Part shown: in pieces, positions 25,346 to 32,924 of the stretch
Position numbering within the stretch: the first letter of the stretch is position 1
How the letters are laid out: the number at the start of each line of letters is the position of its first letter
Origin: JBFLYC01 sp040756735
GTDB taxonomy: Bacteria > Bacillota > DSM-16504 > Desulfitibacterales > Desulfitibacteraceae
Assembly: GCA_040756735.1 (NCBI GenBank)
Contig: JBFLYC010000032.1
Coordinates: 1 to 39,579 of the forward strand
Direction: 5' to 3'
Length of the DNA stretch: 39,579 bases
The notes under the pieces: model-generated
What the model was told of the DNA's origin: nothing
The model's database searches: none
What the model saw: the letters and a program-made list of their open reading frames with translations, nothing else
Position numbers and translations under genes: made by a program

Positions 25346-26080
25346 ATGATGAAAAGAAGGATAGTTAGCATAGATGAAACAAAGTGCAATGGGTGCGGTC
25401 TATGTATACCGGCTTGTCACGAAGGGGCAATCCAGCTTATTGATGGTAAAGCAAGATTATTGGAGGATAAACTTTGTGACGGTATAGGAGATTGCCTGGG
25501 AGAATGTCCATTAGGCGCTATTAAAATTATTGAAAGAGAAGCTGATGCTTTTGATGAAGAGGCTGTTGCAGCTCACCTGCAAGAGCTTTCCAGGAAAAAG
25601 GAAATGGAAATAGTTAATAAGCACAACATTCCCTGTGGATGTCCTGGAGCTCTGATGAAACATTTTGCTGATATGGATGATGAAGTTGATAATCATGAGC
25701 AAGGGGAAATTAAGTCCACATTAAAGCAGTGGCCTGTTCAGCTTAGTCTAGTGCCTGTTAAGGCCCCATATTTTGAGAATGCGGAACTTTTATTGTCAGC
25801 TGACTGTGTTGCCTTTGCATACGGCAATTATCAACAATTGCAAAAAGGAAGAGCAGTGGCAGTAGGGTGTCCTAAATTAGATAATGGCAACATGTATGTT
25901 AAGAAACTAGCTGAGATAATTAAAGAAAATGACCTCAAAAAGATTGTAATTGCCCGCATGGAAGTACCTTGCTGCGGCGGACTTCAAAGTATAGTTAAAG
26001 AAGCATTAAATTTGAGCGGGAAGAACGTACCGGTGGAAACTAAAATCATTAGTATTCAAGGAAAAATGCTGCAAAACTAG
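25346..26080 (+). CDS. 4Fe-4S ferredoxin-domain protein
   Basis: This 244-residue cytoplasmic protein begins with a two-cluster ferredoxin-like domain: CNGCGLCIPACHEGAIQ (CxxCxxxC) and CDGIGDCLGECPLGAI. The later half has CGCPG, a Cys in VAVGCPKLDN and a CCGG motif, which may bind another cluster or a metal. Proteins of this type are usually annotated only as 4Fe-4S binding protein in Clostridia; the electron partner is unknown. The start is ATG 25346 behind AAGGGGAG. The palindrome over its promoter suggests redox, nitrosative or metabolite control by a CRP/FNR-family regulator. Confidence 0.8.
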   Translation: MMKRRIVSIDETKCNGCGLCIPACHEGAIQLIDGKARLLEDKLCDGIGDCLGECPLGAIKIIEREADAFDEEAVAAHLQELSRKKEMEIVNKHNIPCGCPGALMKHFADMDDEVDNHEQGEIKSTLKQWPVQLSLVPVKAPYFENAELLLSADCVAFAYGNYQQLQKGRAVAVGCPKLDNGNMYVKKLAEIIKENDLKKIVIARMEVPCCGGLQSIVKEALNLSGKNVPVETKIISIQGKMLQN

Positions 26081-26108
26081 AATGCTTAATCTTTATAATT
26101 AAACTCAG

Positions 26109-26150
26109 AAGCAGAAGACTTTCACATATAAAGTGAAAGTGCTTCTGCTT
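26109..26150 (+). terminator. Strong hairpin after the 4Fe-4S protein gene
   Basis: Arms 26109-26125 and 26133-26150 form 17 base pairs with one bulged G and a 7-nt loop (AAGCAGAAG outer, ACTTTCAC inner). The tail is ATATATTTAT rather than a clean T-run, so termination is likely but not certain. Confidence 0.65.
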
Positions 26151-26210
26151 ATATATTTATGATATTTATGCAAACTAATACAAGACTTTGCAGGAAGATT
26201 TGGATTGACT

Positions 26211-26333
26211 TTAGAATAGCAGGGTTCCTGCTGCGGTTGCCGTAAGCAGTCCGCTTGCGTTGATGCTCGCACCACTTCCGCCTACAATGTTCCAGGTGAG
26301 ATTCTGATTAGTAGCGTTATTCGGCAATATGGT
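26211..26333 (-). pseudogene. Fragment of a bacterial Ig-like (Big_2) domain
   Basis: Forty codons on the minus strand read TILPNNATNQNLTWNIVGGS, then SINASGLLTATAAGT, and end at a stop. This is the pattern of bacterial Ig-like repeats in surface and S-layer proteins. There is no start, and the fragment ends where the IS200-like left end begins. It is the scrap of a surface-protein gene. Confidence 0.6.
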
Positions 26334-26337
26334 AAAG

Positions 26338-26577
26338 ATCTACCTCCATTTGTTAAAAAGTGCAGGTTTCGTCAGCCGCGCACTAGAACAAAGGAGGTAG
26401 ATATCCAGATGGATACAGAAAGTCTATCACATACCCAATGGAATTGTAAATATCACATTGCAATTGCTCCGAAATACAGAAGGCAGATCTGTTTGTACAA
26501 ATAAACCTTGGGAATTGGTTGAGAGTTTTCCTTGTTATATCCAGGGCTTATTCGCTAAATTGAACTGCGAAAGTTGA
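26338..26577 (+). mobile_element. IS200/IS605-family element, internally deleted
   Basis: The left part contains a long-range inverted repeat, ATCTACCTCC (26338-26347) and GGAGGTAGAT (26393-26402), enclosing a smaller GTGC/GCAC hairpin. This is the IS200-type 5' structure that sequesters the ribosome site of tnpA. Only 31 codons of tnpA follow. The sequence then runs into AT-rich DNA ending near TGAACTGCGAAAGTTGAG, which may be the right end. The exact right boundary is a guess. Confidence 0.6.
26409..26504 (+). pseudogene. tnpA: IS200 TnpA transposase, N-terminal fragment
   Basis: Thirty-one codons behind AAAGGAGGTAG encode MDTESLSHTQWNCKYHIAIA then PKYRRQ, the exact opening of IS200/IS605 TnpA (Y1 transposases of about 150 residues). 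A stop follows at ICLYK, so the HUH motif and catalytic Tyr are missing. The gene is inactive and could move only if another copy supplied transposase. Confidence 0.85.
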
Positions 26578-26588
26578 GTTAATCACTA

Positions 26589-27773
26589 TTATTTTAAAAC
26601 TGTTTTAAAAGAACGTACTAATTCATCACTGGTTTTTTTAATGTTGTTTATTGTATTAACAATATCTGACATGGCAGCTTTTTCTTCTGCTGATGAGGCA
26701 GCTATTCCAACAATTGTCTTTTTGTTGACATCTATTTCTTGAGAAAGATCCTGCAGGGAAGGGACAATTTCTTTAACAACTCCTTGAATATTATCAATTA
26801 AACCCTTAATTTTATCAACTGATGAGTGGCTTTCTTCTGCCAGTTTACGAACTTCTTGAGCCACTACTCCAAAACCCCGCCCTTGTTCACCAGCTCTCGC
26901 TGCTTCGATTGCGGCATTTAAGGCTAAAAGGTTTGTTTGATCAGATATTTTTTTAATAGTCTCAACCACTTGACCAATATTATTGGTGGCTTGGGTTAGA
27001 GTATGAGAAACATTGACAATTGAATTAATCATTTCTGCTTCGTCATTCATTCTAAGGCTAATCTGATGAACTGTTGAAGATGTGCTTTCTATTGATGCAC
27101 TCATTTCCTCAGTAATGGCAACAATTTGTTCTAATTCATGATTTAGATTTGTTGAAGTATTAGATATTTCTTTAGACAAGTATTGATAATTGAGATAATA
27201 GACCTTTTGCATGAGGTTTTTTGTTGAATCAAAAGTAGCAATCCTTTTAGCAGGTATTATTTGAACATCCTGGGGCAGATATGATTTGAAATTTTTCTGC
27301 AGGTGTCCATTTTGTCCAACTATGGTATCAGCGCCTGCAATATATCTTGCGGTGGATAAAAGTGAAGTAATTTGGTTGTGAGGTATTTCATCATAGGGAA
27401 TTAATTTAAAAGTAAGATGGTTTATGTTGTTGTCGCGGCAGTATTGGGCGATTTTTTCACCTTGAGCAGTATTATTGTTATAGATAATTACTTCTGACCC
27501 CGGCGGTATTTTAGCAACCTGCACATAAAAATAGGAATCAGGCACCAACTCAAGGCTGAAAATCTTTTCGCGTGGAATAACTTTTGCAGCTTCCTCCACT
27601 CTTGTAGGTAGAGCAACAAACAAGTCTGCAATATTATGATCTTTGACTTGGTTAATTGCCATTGCTTTTATATCTATTCCCTCAATAAAGATCTCCTTTA
27701 TAACAGTTAACAGTTCTTTAGCTACAGTTTCTGTACTTCCTACCGTTATCAGCTTGATAACGTAATCCATCAT
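26589..27773 (-). CDS. Soluble methyl-accepting chemotaxis-type receptor
   Basis: This 394-residue protein has no transmembrane segment and no HAMP domain. Residues 1 to about 190 form an unfamiliar alpha/beta sensor with Rossmann-like alternation (VIKLITVGSTETVAKELL, EVIIYNNNTAQGEKIAQY). It resembles the N-terminal part of PrpR-type sensors in style, but I cannot name the domain. Residues 210-390 are an MCP signalling coiled coil with the conserved tip ISDQTNLLALNAAIEAARAG and GFGVVAQEVRKLAEES. It would report a cytoplasmic signal to CheA/CheW. The start is ATG 27773 or 27770 behind AAGGAG. No chemotaxis genes are adjacent. Confidence 0.85.
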   Translation of the reverse strand: MMDYVIKLITVGSTETVAKELLTVIKEIFIEGIDIKAMAINQVKDHNIADLFVALPTRVEEAAKVIPREKIFSLELVPDSYFYVQVAKIPPGSEVIIYNNNTAQGEKIAQYCRDNNINHLTFKLIPYDEIPHNQITSLLSTARYIAGADTIVGQNGHLQKNFKSYLPQDVQIIPAKRIATFDSTKNLMQKVYYLNYQYLSKEISNTSTNLNHELEQIVAITEEMSASIESTSSTVHQISLRMNDEAEMINSIVNVSHTLTQATNNIGQVVETIKKISDQTNLLALNAAIEAARAGEQGRGFGVVAQEVRKLAEESHSSVDKIKGLIDNIQGVVKEIVPSLQDLSQEIDVNKKTIVGIAASSAEEKAAMSDIVNTINNIKKTSDELVRSFKTVLK

Positions 27774-27998
27774 ACACACTCCTTTTTAAAAATAATTTAA
27801 AATAATATTGAAGTACAAATTAGTAACATATGTTGGAAAACATAGTTTTAGATATAAATAAATATGTTGTTGATAATTTATTTTAACAAAAAAAAATAGG
27901 ATTATCTACAATCTCTAGTAAATTTCGCCACAATTGATTGAAAGTTTTGTCAAAATCACATTGTATTGGTATTTAGGGTAATATTGTCAACTCGTTAG

Positions 27999-28097
27999 TT
28001 GGCAAAAAACATAGAGAATCTTAAACAATCTGGTAATGAAGTGGCAACAGCAAGTGACGGCATAACAGCATATAACTCTCAGGTTGTAGCATCCTAG
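27999..28097 (+). pseudogene. Possible remnant of a response-regulator receiver domain
   Basis: Thirty-two codons read LAKNIENLKQSGNEVATASD then GITAYNSQ, similar to the second helix and strand of receiver domains (typically LxxxGYEVxTASDGxEA). No ribosome site or continuation is seen. It is the only coding-like trace in the gap 27774-28216; the rest is AT-rich and featureless apart from a short ATTAATAGTACTATTAAT palindrome near 28145. Confidence 0.3.
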
Positions 28098-28216
28098 CTA
28101 GGAGTATCATTATGCTTGTTGATCGTTATCAAATATTGTATTATTAATAGTACTATTAATAACTCAACCGCTTAATAAAAATGGTCTTGTGACCAGGAAA
28201 GATTAACAGGTGAAAA

Positions 28217-28891
28217 ATGTGCGGCCGCTTTACACTTACTTCGGATTTTACAATGATCTATAAAAGATTTAATATTCTTAAAAAAATAAAGTTAGACTAT
28301 AAACCCAGTTATAATATTGCTCCCACACAAAATGTTTTGGTTATAACTAAAGACGAAAAAGAAGGTAATGAACTAAGATTAATGCGCTGGGGACTAATTC
28401 CCTTTTGGGCTAAGGATATGTCAATAGGCTCTAAAATGATAAATGCAAGAGCTGAAACATTAACAGAAAAGCCTTCATTTAAACATTTATTATATAAGTC
28501 ACGGTGCTTAATTCTTGCAGATAGTTTTTATGAATGGCAAAGTATAGGCACAAAGAAAAAAGCATACAGGATACTATTAAAGGATGCTTTGCCTTTTGCC
28601 ATGGCTGGGTTGTATGACAAATGGGTATCTCCTCTAGGCGAAGAGATTTATTCTTGCACCATTATTACTACCAAGTCAAACAGCCTAATAAAGCAGATAC
28701 ATGATAGAATGCCTGTAATATTAAATGCAAAGAATGAGGTTTTATGGTTAAATCTACATAGTACATTAAATCTGAACAGTTTGTTATCCTCATATGCTCC
28801 AGAAGACATGGAGTATTATGAAGTATCTAACTATGTGAATAGTCCTAAACATGATACTATAGAGTGTATTAAACCAATCAAGAATAAATAG
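28217..28891 (+). CDS. yedK: SRAP/HMCES-family protein (YedK-like), abasic-site sensor
   Basis: This 224-residue protein belongs to the SRAP family, which covalently traps abasic sites in single-stranded DNA through its second residue. Cys2 is present after the initiator Met (MCGRFTLT). Other active-site elements are YNIAPTQ (Asn), INARAETL, SFYEW (Glu) and HDRMPVIL (His). Length matches bacterial YedK (about 220). AGGTGA precedes the ATG. It is followed 23 nt later by the NifU-like gene; the two may share a transcript. Confidence 0.93.
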   Translation: MCGRFTLTSDFTMIYKRFNILKKIKLDYKPSYNIAPTQNVLVITKDEKEGNELRLMRWGLIPFWAKDMSIGSKMINARAETLTEKPSFKHLLYKSRCLILADSFYEWQSIGTKKKAYRILLKDALPFAMAGLYDKWVSPLGEEIYSCTIITTKSNSLIKQIHDRMPVILNAKNEVLWLNLHSTLNLNSLLSSYAPEDMEYYEVSNYVNSPKHDTIECIKPIKNK

Positions 28892-28914
28892 TTTAATCTT
28901 AGGGGGCTGCAAAT

Positions 28915-29280
28915 ATGTATACTGAACAGGTTACAGAACATTTCCAAAATCCGCGTAATCAAGGAATTATTGATAATCCCAGTGCAATTGGGGAAGTGAG
29001 TAATCCTAATTTAGGTGATTCTATAACAATTTACCTGCAAATAGGCAATAATATTATCACTGACATTAAATATGAGATTTTTGGCTGCCCTGCGGCTATT
29101 GCTACAAGCAGTATGCTAACTGAACTTGTAAAGGGAAAAACCTTAGAAGAAGCCTTGCAGGTTACTAAAGAAATGGTAGCACATTCTCTTGGGGGTCTTC
29201 CTGAAAGAAAGATGGAGTGCTCCAATATTGGAGTGGAGGCTTTGCAGCAGGCTATTCGTTCGTATCAGAACACTAGGTAG
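28915..29280 (+). CDS. NifU/IscU-like Fe-S scaffold protein with one missing Cys
   Basis: This 121-residue protein is an IscU/NifU N-terminal-type scaffold on which Fe-S clusters are assembled before transfer. EHFQNPRNQG, FGCPAAIATSS (Cys58) and MECSNIGVEAL (Cys102) match the family. The first ligand Cys, normally in NPxCGD, is replaced: the motif reads NPNLGDS, with Leu33. A scaffold with two of three Cys would bind clusters weakly or use another ligand. No cysteine desulfurase is adjacent. GGGGGC precedes the ATG. Confidence 0.85.
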   Translation: MYTEQVTEHFQNPRNQGIIDNPSAIGEVSNPNLGDSITIYLQIGNNIITDIKYEIFGCPAAIATSSMLTELVKGKTLEEALQVTKEMVAHSLGGLPERKMECSNIGVEALQQAIRSYQNTR

Positions 29281-29337
29281 TTACAAGAATACTTGGTTAT
29301 ATATAATATGATTGTCCCACAAAAAGCATGAAATCCC

Positions 29338-29365
29338 TTACAGAAAAGGGTAAAACTGATATAAT
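29338..29365 (+). promoter_or_regulatory. Sigma-A-type promoter before the transposase fragment
   Basis: TTACAG (29338-29343) and TATAAT (29360-29365) are 16 nt apart, about 35 nt before the fragment that starts at 29401, which also has a GGAGGAGTGAGG ribosome site. Confidence 0.45.
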
Positions 29366-29400
29366 ATAAGTATCAGAACCCTTGGAGGAGTGAGGATTAC

Positions 29401-29700
29401 ATGTTTTGCACCAAACAATTCACAACAGATTACAATGATGGACCCATTAAAAGAAAATACCAGATAGATTATATGCCTGTTAGGGGATTAGTGCGCTCAA
29501 AAATCTGGTTTGGTTTTAAAGTTGCAGCCTACAACATCAGAAAGTTGATAAATAGAGCTTCAAGTTTAGGTCTAACTGCTGCACTAAATTTTTGTTCTAA
29601 TTATTTTTGTATGTTTTTTCCAAGAAACAGAGTGAATTTCTTCTTCAACAAAAATTTATTTAACGGTTTGAAGAAAAAAAGCTTACTTAGTGTGGTTTAA
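29401..29700 (+). pseudogene. Transposase C-terminal fragment (DDE type, IS1182-like)
   Basis: Ninety-nine codons include RGLVRSKIWFGFKVAAYNIR then KLINRA, the hydrophobic C-terminal helix pattern of DDE transposases of the IS1182/IS4-like group. No DDE catalytic residues are present because the N-terminal three-quarters is missing. It has its own promoter-like sequence, ribosome site and ATG, so a truncated peptide might still be made. I read it as the remnant of an insertion sequence; no terminal inverted repeats were found. Confidence 0.55.
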
Positions 29701-29710
29701 CCAATAATAG

Positions 29711-30808
29711 TTATGACAATGCTAGTATCCTTTTTATGGTAATATCCCTAACGGCATTAATCTGTTCGAATTTCATAGACGGTACATAATATTCTTCTAA
29801 TTCGTCATGAAGTCTTTTTGCTTCAGCAATGTACTCAACTGCTCTATTTATACTTTTCTTGAAGTGTTCTTTTGTGTATACAAGTTCATTTTCATGGGTT
29901 TTTAGCTTATTAATATTCAAAGTATCGTTTAGGTCATAAGTTATAACCTCCGCAGAAGTGTTTTTATTAGTAAAAGCCTCCTGGAAGTCATGTATCACAG
30001 CAGTTTTTATAACAGGTATATAGACACCATCATAAACTTGTGGATTGAAAGAGCACGGATAAGCCTCAACATATATTCCGAGAAGTTGGGCTTGTCGGAT
30101 GACACGCTCAATAATAAATGACTTGCCTGTTCCAGGTTCTCCTTTTAAAATAAACATTCGTTCACACTTGTTTAATATGGAGGGCCATTCGTTGACAATC
30201 CCTTTTGGAGTTATGGCGCTTGCAAATAATTCTCTGGGTTGGTAATAATTGCTATATGAAGGTTTGGAGCCAGTAAAGGTTTTATCCAGTATGAAATTGG
30301 AAATTTGATTAATTTGTGCTAGATTTGTACTTTCAGTAATGTAATTTTCCCATTCTTCCTGATAAAGCTTTGCTTGTCTTAATGATGAATAGGCTGTCTG
30401 AAAGCATTTAGTAACTTTTTTTGTGATATTAGCAATGTTGTTCCTGTCATTGACTAAATTAGCTTCAATCCAGTGTTCACCGAGATTGATAATTTCATCC
30501 ACGGCTCCAGGTGTCTTGGGGTCAACAATGTGAGGGGATGTGCCATCTAGGAGGCAGACCTTTAAATCTTCAATTACTAATCCATCAAGGGAATCATTAT
30601 CGCTTGAACACCAGTGATATTCAATGTGATATCCCTTTTCAAGAAAGATTTTGCCAATATGTTTCATGAAGGTAGACTTACCAACTCCTGGGCCCCCTTT
30701 TATAACAAAAATTCGTTTTGCTTCATCCTGTCGGATGATATTGTGAAAAAGCGAATAAAATCCATGACATGTGTTTCCTCCTAGAAAAAAATTTCTTGGT
30801 GGATACAT
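29711..30808 (-). CDS. PRK06851-type ATPase with two P-loops
   Basis: This 365-residue cytoplasmic protein carries two Walker A motifs, one per half: VIKGGPGVGKSTF (around residues 37-49) and ILKGEPGTGKSFI (around 222-234). Both halves also share a Cys-Ser segment (EYHWCSSDNDS and EAYPCSFNPQVYDG), so it looks like an internal duplication. It matches a Firmicutes family known to me only as PRK06851. The start is ATG 30808 behind GGAGGTGA. No function is established. It is divergent from the 28-residue membrane protein and LysR genes. Confidence 0.8.
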   Translation of the reverse strand: MYPPRNFFLGGNTCHGFYSLFHNIIRQDEAKRIFVIKGGPGVGKSTFMKHIGKIFLEKGYHIEYHWCSSDNDSLDGLVIEDLKVCLLDGTSPHIVDPKTPGAVDEIINLGEHWIEANLVNDRNNIANITKKVTKCFQTAYSSLRQAKLYQEEWENYITESTNLAQINQISNFILDKTFTGSKPSYSNYYQPRELFASAITPKGIVNEWPSILNKCERMFILKGEPGTGKSFIIERVIRQAQLLGIYVEAYPCSFNPQVYDGVYIPVIKTAVIHDFQEAFTNKNTSAEVITYDLNDTLNINKLKTHENELVYTKEHFKKSINRAVEYIAEAKRLHDELEEYYVPSMKFEQINAVRDITIKRILALS

Positions 30809-30967
30809 AATTGCTTTCACCTCCGAGTTAAGAGATTAGATATTATTGCCCTTGTGGCATACTATACTGTAATATAATATTTAGACAGGGGTTGGATGTT
30901 ACCAAAAACTTAAACGTAAATCTTGGTTTATTATGCAAAAACAACCTTTTGCCAGAGGGTGATAATT

Positions 30968-31054
30968 ATGGTGTTGGATCTTTTAAAAATTGTCTTACCT
31001 TTAGTAATTGTTACTGTGGCTGGATTTGTTATAGTAAAAAAGTACCTTAGATAA
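30968..31054 (+). CDS. 28-residue single-span membrane protein
   Basis: The frame MVLDLLKIVLPLVIVTVAGF then VIVKKYLR is one transmembrane helix with a short basic tail. GAGGGTGAT lies 5-6 nt before the ATG, a very good ribosome site. It sits in the 335-base gap between the divergent ATPase gene and the LysR gene, which otherwise shows nothing. No family was recognised. Its size means it would be missed by ordinary gene calling. Confidence 0.5.
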   Translation: MVLDLLKIVLPLVIVTVAGFVIVKKYLR

Positions 31055-31143
31055 GCTCTGATTTACAATTTAATAAGGTATTGCTATAAGTTATATACTG
31101 CTGTATATTATGCTTAATGATATTCCCTTAGGAGTGTTGGCTA

Positions 31144-32085
31144 TTGAAGGTGAACCAGTTGGAAGTCTTTTGTCTAGTAGCTGAAAAAGAGAGCTTTTCT
31201 GAAGCAGCACGTTTAATGTACTTAAGCCAGCCTTCTGTATCTTTTCAAATACAGGCACTGGAAAATGAGTTAGGAGTAAAACTTTTCAACAGAACTAAGC
31301 AGGGCATTTCTATGACCGCCCATGGAAAGACCTACTATAGATATGCTAAAGAAATGGTCAAGTTAAATAAACAAGCAAAGTCATTAATTTCTTCATATCA
31401 AAAGGGAAAGCTTCATGTTAATTTGGGTGTAGAGTCAGGTGTGGGAAATTATGTTGTCCCATTGTTTTTGGAGCAATTAAGAAGGTTTAATGATAATTTA
31501 GTAGTTACTTGTTATATATCAAATTCTTTTGACATAAATGAGAGGTTGCAAAAGGAGATTTTAGATATAGCTATCAGCAGTACCGAAAACTATGAAAGAA
31601 AAAATTTATGGGTTGGTGCCCTGTTAGATGAAAAAATTGTCTTGGTCCTGCCTGCTGATTATTGGAGTAAAAATAATGAGAGCTTTGAGGTAGATGAACT
31701 GCTAGACATTCCTTTAGTTATGCGAGAAAAAGGTTCGGGGATCAGAGAAACAATAGAACAAAGATTAATAAAAAGCGGTCTTTCATTAAAAAATTTAGAT
31801 ATTGCCGTTGAAATTGCAGATAACCAGGCGATAAAAGAACTGGTTATTTCAGGGTTTGGGGGTGCATTGCTACCAGAAGGATCCATAGAAAGAGAAGCAC
31901 AGCTTGGTTTGTTAAGGGCTTATCCTTGTAATGAAGCAATTTTCAATTTTTCTGTTAATCTGATTACTACAAAAAGAAAAAGAGAACAGGAACCTTTGAA
32001 AAATTTGCTGGATCAATTGGTCAATAGCGGTTTGGTCAAGAATGGATCAAAGATGATAATACGTGAACCATACCAAGCAGGATGA
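31144..32085 (+). CDS. LysR-family transcriptional regulator
   Basis: This 313-residue regulator has the N-terminal winged helix-turn-helix (residues 1-60): VNQLEVFCLVAEKESFSEAA, YLSQPSVSFQIQALENELG and LFNRTKQGISMTAHG. A periplasmic-binding-type effector domain follows. The start is TTG 31144, 8 nt after AGGAG. Effector and targets are unknown. It lies just upstream of the HEAT/ANTAR/GS genes on the same strand, but a hairpin follows it, so it is probably a separate unit. It could regulate that cluster or the divergent ATPase. Confidence 0.9.
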   Translation: MKVNQLEVFCLVAEKESFSEAARLMYLSQPSVSFQIQALENELGVKLFNRTKQGISMTAHGKTYYRYAKEMVKLNKQAKSLISSYQKGKLHVNLGVESGVGNYVVPLFLEQLRRFNDNLVVTCYISNSFDINERLQKEILDIAISSTENYERKNLWVGALLDEKIVLVLPADYWSKNNESFEVDELLDIPLVMREKGSGIRETIEQRLIKSGLSLKNLDIAVEIADNQAIKELVISGFGGALLPEGSIEREAQLGLLRAYPCNEAIFNFSVNLITTKRKREQEPLKNLLDQLVNSGLVKNGSKMIIREPYQAG

Positions 32086-32107
32086 TTTTCCTGCTTGTTC
32101 CTTTATA
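32075..32107 (+). terminator. Terminator-like hairpin after the LysR gene
   Basis: AAGCAGGA (32075-32082) and TCCTGCTT (32089-32096) form a perfect 8-bp stem with the LysR stop codon in the loop, followed by GTTCCTTTAT. The U-tract is interrupted. Confidence 0.55.
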
Positions 32108-32114
32108 TAGTTCT

Positions 32115-32143
32115 TTGTTCTAAAAATAGCAGGAAAATATTAG
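32115..32143 (+). promoter_or_regulatory. Possible promoter of the HEAT/ANTAR/GS unit
   Basis: TTGTTC (32115-32120) and TATTAG (32138-32143) are 17 nt apart, 34 nt before the next start. I see no AAUG hexaloop hairpins between here and 32177. Confidence 0.35.
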
Positions 32144-32176
32144 ACTATTGAGAAGCCTTTTTAATGGAGGGATTAT

Positions 32177-32848
32177 ATGAGTATTAAAGAGGAAACAATA
32201 GGTCTTGTAAAAAAACGCCAGTTTGACCAGCTTGTTTTACACGTAAAAAATAATAAAAAAGCTTTTAAATACCTTTACTCTGTACTATATGACACATCTA
32301 GCATTGTCAGATGGTATGGTATTGAAGCCTTTGGTATCTTAGCAAAGGAGTTGGCCGACCGGGAAAATAACTTGTTCAGAGAAATCATTCGTCGGTTTTT
32401 ATGGATGATGAATGAAGAAGGCGGAAATGTTAATTGGAGCGCGCCTCAGGCCATAGGAGAGATTATTTATAATCAGCCAAAGCTTTATGGAGATATGGCG
32501 CCCATGATGATAACCGCATCTCTTGATGAAAAGATCTTTCAAAAAGGTATGTTGTGGGCGGTAGGAAGATTTGGTGCTATATTACCTGTTGAAGTAAGTA
32601 AGTTTAAAGATGAAATATTGGAATTTTTATCTGATGAAGACCCTGAGATAAGAGGATTAACTGCACGGATTGCAGGTATTTGTTGTTTTAAGGAAAGCTT
32701 ATCAAGATTACTATCCATGAAAAAAGATGCGAGTTCTTTGGAAATATATATCGAAGGTGAAATGGTTAAGTATACTGTAGGTTCCATTGTCGAAGAAGCC
32801 ATTTTACGAATAAAGAAATGTAATGATGAACTAATGTCTAATTTATGA
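32177..32848 (+). CDS. DVU0298-type HEAT-repeat protein
   Basis: This 223-residue helical protein has HEAT/Armadillo-like repeats, for example SIVRWYGIEAFGILAKEL, EEGGNVNWSAPQAIGEII and DPEIRGLTARIAGICC. The MNEEGGNVNW segment corresponds to a conserved motif of the DVU0298 family found in anaerobes. Such repeats usually form protein-binding scaffolds; no enzymatic site is seen. GGAGGG precedes the ATG. It lies 76 nt before the first ANTAR regulator and is probably co-transcribed with it, so a role in the same nitrogen circuit is possible but unproven. Confidence 0.7.
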   Translation: MSIKEETIGLVKKRQFDQLVLHVKNNKKAFKYLYSVLYDTSSIVRWYGIEAFGILAKELADRENNLFREIIRRFLWMMNEEGGNVNWSAPQAIGEIIYNQPKLYGDMAPMMITASLDEKIFQKGMLWAVGRFGAILPVEVSKFKDEILEFLSDEDPEIRGLTARIAGICCFKESLSRLLSMKKDASSLEIYIEGEMVKYTVGSIVEEAILRIKKCNDELMSNL

Positions 32849-32924
32849 ACTTTTTTTGAGCGAAGTTGCCGATGTTGTGATAAAATATGCTAATAGTCAC
32901 CTCATACAGGAAGATGTGTTTGTG

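Noticed and set aside
32086..32176. Third ANTAR-type leader before the HEAT/ANTAR/GS unit
   Set aside because: No pair of AATG hexaloop hairpins; the only AATG lies beside the ribosome site without a proper stem.
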